Part shown: positions 1-5,802 of the stretch, in pieces
Layout of the letters: every line of letters begins with the position of its first letter
Position numbering within the stretch: position 1 is the first letter of the stretch
Origin: Planctomycetota bacterium
Lineage (GTDB): Bacteria; Planctomycetota; Planctomycetia; Pirellulales; Thermoguttaceae
Direction: 5' to 3'
Assembly: GCA_021784975.1 (NCBI GenBank)
Contig: JAJYGU010000502.1
Location: 1 to 24,204, forward strand
Length of the DNA: 24,204 bases
The notes under the pieces: model-generated
What the model was told of the DNA's origin: nothing
Database searches by the model: none
The model's input: only the letters and a program-made list of their open reading frames with translations
Translations under genes and position numbers: made by a program

Positions 1-57
1 AAATTGAGTTCCAAGGACTTTTTGAGTGAAACTGAGTGAGCGTTCACGCGGAACTGT

Positions 58-126
58 CATTCTGAGCGTAGCGAAGAATCTGGCCTGCTGAGGCGGCAAG
101 GTAAATCCTTCGCTGCGCTCAGGATG
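58..126. repeat. Paired inverted palindromic repeat, GAGCGNAGCGAAG family (two arms)
   Basis: Two 22-base arms lie in inverted orientation at 58-79 and 105-126. Each arm is itself a small hairpin: ATTCT...AGAAT in the left arm and ATCCT...AGGAT in the right arm, around an inner GCGNAGC core (N is T on the left, C on the right when read in the same sense). Single arms of the same family recur at 2985-3006 and 16001-16022. It lies just upstream of the Shine-Dalgarno sequence of the first gene. I read it as a dispersed REP-like element. No transposase is nearby. Confidence 0.8.
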
Positions 127-201
127 CCCAGCCAATTCCCGGCTCGTGAACGGCTGCAAAACTAACCCCGCAGTCAAGCCAAGAAAAGGAGTGCCCAAGA
201 A

Positions 202-1542
202 ATGTCAAAACAGGCAGAAACCTCGCGGCGGAACTTCTTGAAGACCTCCACGGCCGCGGCGGCTGGCGTGGCCACGTTAGGCGGGCTGTCGCTGGCCCGC
301 AGCGCGCACGCCGGTGAAAACAACACCATCAAGATCGCCTTGGTGGGCTGCGGCGGACGCGGCACCGGCGCGGCCCTGCAAGCCCTCTCCACCAGGGGAC
401 CGACCAAGCTCTGGGCCATGGCTGATGTCTTCCCCGAGCGGCAGCAGCTCAGCTTGAGGAGTCTGACGCAGCAGTTGCCCAAGCAGATCGACGTGCCCAA
501 GGAGCGCCAGTTCATCGGCATGGACGCCTACCAAAAAGCGATCGACTCCTTGGACCCGGGCGACATCGTCCTGCTGGCCACGCCGCCGGGGTTCCGGCCG
601 ATCCACGTCGAGTACGCGGTGGAGAAGGGGCGGCACGTGTTCATGGAAAAATCGTTTGCCGTCGATGCCCCCGGCATTCGCCGCATCCTGAAGGCCGGCG
701 AAATGGCCAAGCAAAAGAACCTCAAGATCGCCGGCGGCCTGATGAGCCGCCACTATACGCCGCTGGAAGAAGCGGTGGCCAGGATTCATGACGGCGACAT
801 CGGCAAGGTCATCACCTGCTGGGCCTACCGTGAGCACGGTCCGGTCGGCTTTTCACCGAAGCCGGCTGGCATGAACGAGCTCGGGCACCAAATCCGCAAC
901 TACTCCTGCTTCACCTGGCTGAACGGCAGCTTCCTGTTGGACTGGCTGATCCACAATCTCGATGTCTGCTGCTGGGTCAAGGACGCCTGGCCGGTCTCGG
1001 CCCAGGGGCATGGCGGACGGCAGACCCGCACCGAGCCCGACCAGTTGTTCGACCACTATGCGGTGGAATACAGCTTCCCCGATGGTACGCGGTTGTTCGC
1101 CCAAGGCCGGCACATCGCCAGGTGCTGGGACTTCTGGGGCGTCCAGGTGCATGGGGCGAAAGGCAGCGCGATCCTCGGAGAAGGGATCCCGGATCCCTTG
1201 CTCTATCAGGGCCACCAGCAGTCGCGCGACCACGTGACCTGGCGCTACAAGGGACCGCAATGCCATCACTACCAGCGCGAGCACGACCTGCTGTTCGCGG
1301 CCATCCGCGCCGACCAGCCCTACAACGAGGCGGAACGTTCGGCCAAGGCCGCCATGGTCGGCATCCTCGGCCGCATGGCCGCTGAATCGGGCAAGCTAAT
1401 CACTTGGGACGAGGCGATGGCCTCGAACCGGCAGTTGGCGCCAGGGCTCGACCATTACACCTGGAACTCGAACCCGCCGGTTATGCCCGACGCGCACGGG
1501 CACTATCCGATTGCCATGCCGGGCACGACGCAGGTGTTGTGA
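202..1542 (+). CDS. Tat-exported Gfo/Idh/MocA family NAD(P)-dependent oxidoreductase
   Basis: 446 aa. The N-terminus carries a twin-arginine signal, SRRNFLK at about residues 8-14, then an Ala-rich hydrophobic stretch and a likely AHA cleavage site near residue 37, so the protein should be folded in the cytoplasm and exported. A Rossmann segment follows (KIALVGCGGRGTGAA, about 44-58), then the nucleotide-binding HVFMEKSFAVD segment, where the family's usual EKP reads EKS. The C-terminal half has LDWLIHNLDVCCW, typical of the substrate-binding alpha/beta domain. Family members oxidise or reduce sugars, inositols and related polyols; the substrate here cannot be read from sequence. AAGGAG at 186-191, ten bases upstream, supports the ATG at 202. 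Planctomycetes carry many Tat-exported paralogues of this family. The gene appears to be transcribed alone. Confidence 0.9.
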   Translation: MSKQAETSRRNFLKTSTAAAAGVATLGGLSLARSAHAGENNTIKIALVGCGGRGTGAALQALSTRGPTKLWAMADVFPERQQLSLRSLTQQLPKQIDVPKERQFIGMDAYQKAIDSLDPGDIVLLATPPGFRPIHVEYAVEKGRHVFMEKSFAVDAPGIRRILKAGEMAKQKNLKIAGGLMSRHYTPLEEAVARIHDGDIGKVITCWAYREHGPVGFSPKPAGMNELGHQIRNYSCFTWLNGSFLLDWLIHNLDVCCWVKDAWPVSAQGHGGRQTRTEPDQLFDHYAVEYSFPDGTRLFAQGRHIARCWDFWGVQVHGAKGSAILGEGIPDPLLYQGHQQSRDHVTWRYKGPQCHHYQREHDLLFAAIRADQPYNEAERSAKAAMVGILGRMAAESGKLITWDEAMASNRQLAPGLDHYTWNSNPPVMPDAHGHYPIAMPGTTQVL

Positions 1543-1610
1543 GCGAGATTTCAGCTTGCGTTGCGACGTCCGGTTGCGGCCCTTCGGGGCTTGAATGGTG
1601 GCGGTGCTCG

Positions 1611-1625
1611 GCCACCCAGGGTGGC
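1611..1625. repeat. Perfect 15-base palindrome GCCACCC-a-GGGTGGC in the spacer
   Basis: A perfect 7-base inverted repeat around one central A lies in the 227-base spacer between the oxidoreductase stop and the first possible start of the DUF1559 gene. The GGGTGGC half matches the start of the inverted repeat arm at 5706-5720, which suggests a related dispersed element. With a one-base centre it is a dyad rather than a good intrinsic terminator, and no T-run follows. Confidence 0.45.
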
Positions 1626-1732
1626 GCTCTGGGCGCTCGCATTTGAGCCTCTCAGGCTCGCGAACCCAATCACCTTGCCCACGTCTAGAACGAAGGGCGC
1701 TTTACCCGCCCTCGTCCCCCCTCGCCCTACAT

Positions 1733-1761
1733 GTGACATTCTTGCAGCGAGAGGCTAGAAT
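1733..1761 (+). promoter_or_regulatory. Sigma70-type promoter for the DUF1559 gene
   Basis: GTGACA (1733-1738) and TAGAAT (1756-1761) are separated by exactly 17 bases, and each hexamer differs from consensus at one position. Transcription would begin near 1768. That places the start only two bases before ATG 1770 but about 35 bases before ATG 1803, which favours the downstream start codon unless the message is leaderless. Confidence 0.55.
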
Positions 1762-1802
1762 GGAAGGTTATGGACGCCCAGCGGTTAGCGGGGCGCGGTG
1801 TC

Positions 1803-2972
1803 ATGAAGTCCTCCCGGTCTCACCGCGGCTTCACCTTGGTGGAGCTGTTAGTGGTTATTGCCATTATCGGCACGCTGATTGCGCTGCTGCTCCCGGCGGT
1901 GCAGGCCGCCCGGGAGGCTGCTCGCCGTGGCCAGTGCCTTAACAACCTCAAGCAGCTCGCCTTGGGCTGCTTGAACCACGAGTCAGCCGTGAAGACTTTT
2001 CCGACGGCCGGGTGGTGCATTATGACTATTGGCCATCCCGACGCCGGAGTCGGGGCCTCTCAGCCCGGCGGCTGGATATTTAACATCCTGCCCTATCTTG
2101 AGCAGGGGGTATTGTACCGGCAACAGCAGGGCAAGACGGGCGACTCGTTGCACGCCGCCGCGCTGGCAACCGCCCAGGCCCCCTTGACCGTCCTCTACTG
2201 CCCGAGCCGCCGTCCGGTCCAGATCTATCCCCAGAAGACGCCGATCACCAGCTTTGGCAATAGCGACGAGATCAACAATGAGTTCACGGCCGCGGTCGGC
2301 TCGGCCCAGAACTTGCTGGTGTATGACGCCAGTTCCACCTCCACCAGCGGATCGATTGCCACCGGCATGACCAGCGCGGCCCGAACCGACTACGCCGGCA
2401 ACGGATTCTGTTTCTCGGATTTCCCCCAAAATGATCCGACCGCACTGAGCTTCATGCAGACCCTGCTGGGGCTGACGGTCAGCCCCAGCGGCCCCTACCA
2501 GACGGCTCTCACCCTCACGCCGGCCAGGACCGAGGCCCTCAGGGCGGCGCTGGAGGCGGAGTTTGCCGGGCAGGGCGGCATCTTCTTCTATGCTCTGACC
2601 ACCTCGATGGGCCAGATCTCCGACGGGACCAGCAACACCTACCTGTGCGGCGAGAAGTACGTCGACTCGAACCACTACACCGACGGGCTGGACGAAGGGG
2701 ATTGCATGTGCGACTATTGCGGTTACGATGAGGACATGATTCGCTTTGTCTGCGACTACGGGGCCGGAATGTCGGACATCGGTTTTCAGCCCAGACAGGA
2801 CACGGAGGGCTATGTCGACAAGTCGGTCTTCGGCAGCCCGCACGCCGGGGCGTGCAACATGGCCTTCTGCGACGGCTCGGTCCACCAGATCAGTTATGGG
2901 ATTAGTCGCGACATTCACAAGGCGCTCGGCAACCGCGCCGACGGGGCGGCGTTGGACAGCAGCATGTACTAA
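1803..2972 (+). CDS. DUF1559 domain-containing prepilin-like secreted protein
   Basis: 389 aa from ATG 1803. The N-terminus is MKSSRSHR followed by GFTLVELLVVIAIIGTLIALLL, a type IV prepilin/pseudopilin signal with the conserved Glu five residues after the Gly cleavage point. It continues into PAVQAAREAARR and CLNNLKQLALGCLNHES, the hallmark start of DUF1559. Near the C-terminus, HAGACNMAFCDGSVHQISYGI is the H-X9-DG motif that closes the family. The central part has clustered cysteines (DCMCDYC). The family is greatly expanded in planctomycetes and is assumed to be exported and cell-surface or matrix associated; its biochemical role is not established. An in-frame ATG at 1770 adds 11 residues (MDAQRLAGRGV), but the short basic leader and the promoter spacing favour 1803. 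The gene converges on the TPR gene, 56 bases away. Confidence 0.9.
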   Translation: MKSSRSHRGFTLVELLVVIAIIGTLIALLLPAVQAAREAARRGQCLNNLKQLALGCLNHESAVKTFPTAGWCIMTIGHPDAGVGASQPGGWIFNILPYLEQGVLYRQQQGKTGDSLHAAALATAQAPLTVLYCPSRRPVQIYPQKTPITSFGNSDEINNEFTAAVGSAQNLLVYDASSTSTSGSIATGMTSAARTDYAGNGFCFSDFPQNDPTALSFMQTLLGLTVSPSGPYQTALTLTPARTEALRAALEAEFAGQGGIFFYALTTSMGQISDGTSNTYLCGEKYVDSNHYTDGLDEGDCMCDYCGYDEDMIRFVCDYGAGMSDIGFQPRQDTEGYVDKSVFGSPHAGACNMAFCDGSVHQISYGISRDIHKALGNRADGAALDSSMY

Positions 2973-2984
2973 ACAGCGGCCCAG

Positions 2985-3006
2985 ATTCTTCGCTCCGCTC
3001 AGAATG
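2985..3006. repeat. Single arm of the GAGCGNAGCGAAG palindromic family
   Basis: ATTCT-tcgctccgctc-AGAAT, followed by GACAG, is the same unit as the arms at 58-126; read on the minus strand its core is GCGGAGC. It begins 13 bases after the DUF1559 stop codon and ends 23 bases before the stop of the convergent TPR gene, so it fills most of the 56-base convergent spacer and could act on both 3' ends. Spurious open frames through it encode the peptide HSERSEES. Confidence 0.75.
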
Positions 3007-3028
3007 ACAGTTGCGCCGTGAACGGTTA

Positions 3029-5671
3029 TCACTTCTTTGCGGGCGAGTGGGGCGACTGCCGAAGTGGAGTTCCGGCTTGGTAGAGCCGCAACTCGGCCCG
3101 AATGGCCTCGGCCGTCGCCGGCCTGCCTTGACGCACCGCAAGCTTGAGGGCCTGTTGGGCAGCCCGCACCGCCTCGGAGAATCGGCCGGCGTCGGCATTG
3201 ACTGCGGCCAGCGTATCGAGGAACTTCGGCTCGAGGCCGGCCGAGAGCTGTACCGCCCGACTGGCCAGGGCTACCGCTTCGGCAGCGTTGCGGACCGAGG
3301 CCGCCGGACACTCGGCCAGCAGCCGGGCCAGGTTGTTGCAGGCATCGGCGGAGTTGGGCTCGATCTGGATCACTTTGCGGTAAGCGCCGGCGGCCTGCCG
3401 AAACCTGCCCTTGGCAGCCAGCGCGGCTGCCAGGTTATAGTAGGCGTCGGCATAGTCCGGCTTGAGGCCCACCGCAGCCCGATAACTCGCAATGGCCTCG
3501 TCGAGCCGGCCGGCGTCGGCCAGGGCCGCCCCGAGGCCATAGCGGGCCTCGGCCAACTCGGGCTTGAACTCCAGCACCTTTTGGAACTGGAGCACGGCAT
3601 CGCTTGTCCGGCCGGCCTCTAGCAGGAGATTGGCCAGATTGCTGCGGGCCTCAATGGAATCGGGTTTGAGTTTCAGCGTTTTTTCATATTGCGCAATGGC
3701 ATCGTCCCGTCTCCCCAGTCTGGCCAGGGTGACGGCAAGGTTGTAACGGGCCCCGATCCAATCCGGCTTGATTTCCACGGCTTTCTGATACTCCGCCACC
3801 GCTTCCGCAGGTTTTCCAAGCTCCAGTAAGGCCATCGCCAGGTCGGAGTGCGCCTCGGCATACTGGGGATTGAGCTCCAAGGCCGCGTGAAACTCATTGA
3901 CGGCCTCGTGGGTTCGATGCAGCTTGGCCAACGTGTTGCCCAGGTTGTTGTGGGCCATGGCATAATCGGGCAAGAGTGCCAGGGCTTTTCGGAACTCTTC
4001 CATCGCCTGTTCCGGCTCGCCGCGCTTGGCAAGGGCAACGCCGAGGTTGTTGTGGGCAATCTCGTAGTCGGGCGCCAGTTCCAGGGCCTTGTGGTACTGA
4101 GCGATCGCCTCGTCCAGCCGTCCCAGATTCACCCATCCAAGACCGAAGTTGTTGTGGGCCCGGGCGTTCTCCGGCATCCTGGCGACTGCATCCGCCCAGA
4201 TTGACACCACCGTGTGGTAAGCCGCATTGCGATGGAAGGTGAGCGCTGCCAGGACTAGGCCGGCGAGCGTCACCAGGCAGATGGCGGTCAGGCGGGCCGC
4301 GGGGGGCGAGATCAGGCCGCCGGCCACCAGCCGCCGGCCGCCAACATATCCGCCCAGCACTACGCCGGCCACCACCGCCGCCAGCGGCAGATACATGCGC
4401 TTCTCGGCCGCGATTTGCTGAAACAACGGCACTACGCTGGAACTCGGCGCCAAGATGGCAAAGAACCACACCCCCAAGAAGCCCAGCCAAGGCTGATAAC
4501 GAAATGCCGCCAGCGTCGCCGCCAGCAGACCACCAATCAGCAGCGCGTAGGGAACGATTTGCCAGGCGGTCTGCGGGGTGTAGAGACCGTAATCGACCAC
4601 CAGCGGATGGGGCCAACAACTTAACCGCAAATAGTGGTCGATCACGCCGAACTGGGCTAGCGCGTAATCGAGCGCGCGGTAGTTGTGGCAACCCTCGCCG
4701 AGCAGTCGCATCGTCGCGGGATTCTTCGGCACCGCGAACACCGCAACCCCCTCGTAGCCCCGCGGAAGCATAATGAGGACCACGGCCCAGGTCGCCGCCA
4801 GGCCGAGATACAACCCCCAGCGACGGCGAAACAACTCGCGCCACGAGGGGCTCAGAAACACCCGGTCATACAACAGCCCTACCAGCGGTGCAGAGATCGC
4901 TGTCTCCTTGCTACCCATGGCCAAGCCGCAGGCCGCAACCGCGGCGGCGTACCACAGCCCGGGGACTGTCCCGATTCTTGCGGCAGGAGGCCGCAAAAAT
5001 GGGACGGTCCCCTTCTGCGACTCCGCGCCGCGGATCAGGCAGTACAGCGTGAGCAGATAGAACAGTCCCGCCAGGACCTCGGTCCGCTGCACGACATAGG
5101 TCACTGCCTCGGTCAGCAGGGGATGGACTGCCCAGAGCAGGGCCACCGCCAGCCCCAAAGGGGTCGCCGCGCGACCACAGCCTTTTCGGAAGTTTGGCAG
5201 CGACAGCGTCCGCCGCACGATGCCGAACAGCAGCAGCGCCGCTAGAAGGTGGGCAAACAAATTCAGCGCGTGGTAGCTCCACGGGGACGTGCCGCTGATG
5301 GCATAGTTGATCGCCAGCGAGAGGTTGACCACCGGCCGCCGCTGCACGGCCTCGCCATGGGCGGGCGGGCAGAGCACCGGCCCGATCGGCCAGAGCCTGC
5401 GGATGGTGGGGTTTTCTAAAATGGAAGCCTCGTCGTCAAAGATGAAGGGGGCCTGAAAGGTATTGCTGTAGACCGCGACGGTGGCCAGCACAATCAGACT
5501 GCCTGCCAGCAACGTGGTCCGCCAAGCCGCCGCGAAAACGGAGGGCCGGCCGCCGAAGAACGCCGCCCAGGATCGAGCGTTAGTCAACGACGTCTGCTGC
5601 GCGACGGCCTCGAATGCGGGAGCTTTCGTCCGTCGACGGGAACCCTTGCGACTTACCATAACTCCCAGCAT
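3029..5671 (-). CDS. TMTC-like GT-C membrane protein with C-terminal TPR domain
   Basis: 880 aa. After a basic cytoplasmic leader, about ten hydrophobic segments run from residue 52 to 480 (clear ones near 53-68, 135-152, 170-188, 197-213, 240-256, 286-301, 374-390, 395-410, 428-442 and 462-478). The first loop contains FIFDDEASILENPTI (77-90), the acidic DDE signature of TMTC/GT-C type glycosyltransferases, which use polyprenyl-phosphate sugars. From about residue 500 there are nine clear 34-residue TPRs (ARAHNNFG, EIAHNNLG, AMAHNNLG and so on) plus a degenerate one, which should face the side where acceptor proteins are bound. A glycosyltransferase role is inferred from the family; the TPR part is certain. 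Residues about 220-237 (GTVPF...IGTVP) are encoded by a palindromic repeat inserted in frame. ATG 5659 (residue 5) is an alternative start. No operon partner is evident. Confidence 0.85.
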   Translation of the reverse strand: MLGVMVSRKGSRRRTKAPAFEAVAQQTSLTNARSWAAFFGGRPSVFAAAWRTTLLAGSLIVLATVAVYSNTFQAPFIFDDEASILENPTIRRLWPIGPVLCPPAHGEAVQRRPVVNLSLAINYAISGTSPWSYHALNLFAHLLAALLLFGIVRRTLSLPNFRKGCGRAATPLGLAVALLWAVHPLLTEAVTYVVQRTEVLAGLFYLLTLYCLIRGAESQKGTVPFLRPPAARIGTVPGLWYAAAVAACGLAMGSKETAISAPLVGLLYDRVFLSPSWRELFRRRWGLYLGLAATWAVVLIMLPRGYEGVAVFAVPKNPATMRLLGEGCHNYRALDYALAQFGVIDHYLRLSCWPHPLVVDYGLYTPQTAWQIVPYALLIGGLLAATLAAFRYQPWLGFLGVWFFAILAPSSSVVPLFQQIAAEKRMYLPLAAVVAGVVLGGYVGGRRLVAGGLISPPAARLTAICLVTLAGLVLAALTFHRNAAYHTVVSIWADAVARMPENARAHNNFGLGWVNLGRLDEAIAQYHKALELAPDYEIAHNNLGVALAKRGEPEQAMEEFRKALALLPDYAMAHNNLGNTLAKLHRTHEAVNEFHAALELNPQYAEAHSDLAMALLELGKPAEAVAEYQKAVEIKPDWIGARYNLAVTLARLGRRDDAIAQYEKTLKLKPDSIEARSNLANLLLEAGRTSDAVLQFQKVLEFKPELAEARYGLGAALADAGRLDEAIASYRAAVGLKPDYADAYYNLAAALAAKGRFRQAAGAYRKVIQIEPNSADACNNLARLLAECPAASVRNAAEAVALASRAVQLSAGLEPKFLDTLAAVNADAGRFSEAVRAAQQALKLAVRQGRPATAEAIRAELRLYQAGTPLRQSPHSPAKK
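4961..5012. repeat. GGGGACTGTCCC-arm palindromic element inside a coding region
   Basis: A 52-base near-palindrome lies within the TMTC-like gene. Its outer arms are GGGGACTGTCCC (4961-4972) and GGGACGGTCCCC (5001-5012). Its inner stem is TTGCGGC/GCCGCAA around AGGAG. The outer arms match the element at 5845-5888, whereas the inner stem sequence is entirely different. On the coding strand it reads KGTVPFLRPPAARIGTVPG, placed between two membrane segments, and the reading frame is kept open. It is probably a translated mobile palindromic repeat. Confidence 0.8.
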
Positions 5672-5705
5672 ACCACACTTATGTCAGGCACACGAAGCGC
5701 CGGTC

Positions 5706-5786
5706 GGGTGGCACGCCCTGAAACCGCGCGGTGGACATCTGGCCAGGTTTTCCCTCCCTGCCACGCCCTTGCAGGGCGTGCCACCC
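5706..5786. repeat. 81-base element with 15-base perfect inverted ends
   Basis: GGGTGGCACGCCCTG at 5706-5720 is the exact reverse complement of CAGGGCGTGCCACCC at 5772-5786. The right arm overlaps a second hairpin, CACGCCC (5762-5768) with GGGCGTG (5774-5780) around TTGCA. The element fills the 131-base spacer between the start of the TPR gene and the end of the GH5 gene. A partial relative, GGGGCGCGCCACC, occurs at 9736-9748. It may act as a terminator for GH5, but no T-run is present. Confidence 0.7.
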
Positions 5787-5802
5787 TGGAAGATGCACCA
5801 AG

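Noticed and set aside
2902..3198. 98-codon minus-strand frame containing HSERSEES
   Set aside because: The peptide is the translation of the palindromic repeat at 2985-3006, and the rest overlaps the TPR gene out of frame.
1983..3311. 442-codon minus-strand frame across the DUF1559 gene and into the TPR gene
   Set aside because: It overlaps two well-supported genes, has no recognisable domain, and passes through the palindromic repeat.
3458..4180. Tandem repeats of about 102 bases
   Set aside because: They are the DNA reflection of the 34-residue TPR units in the membrane protein, not a separate repeat or CRISPR array.
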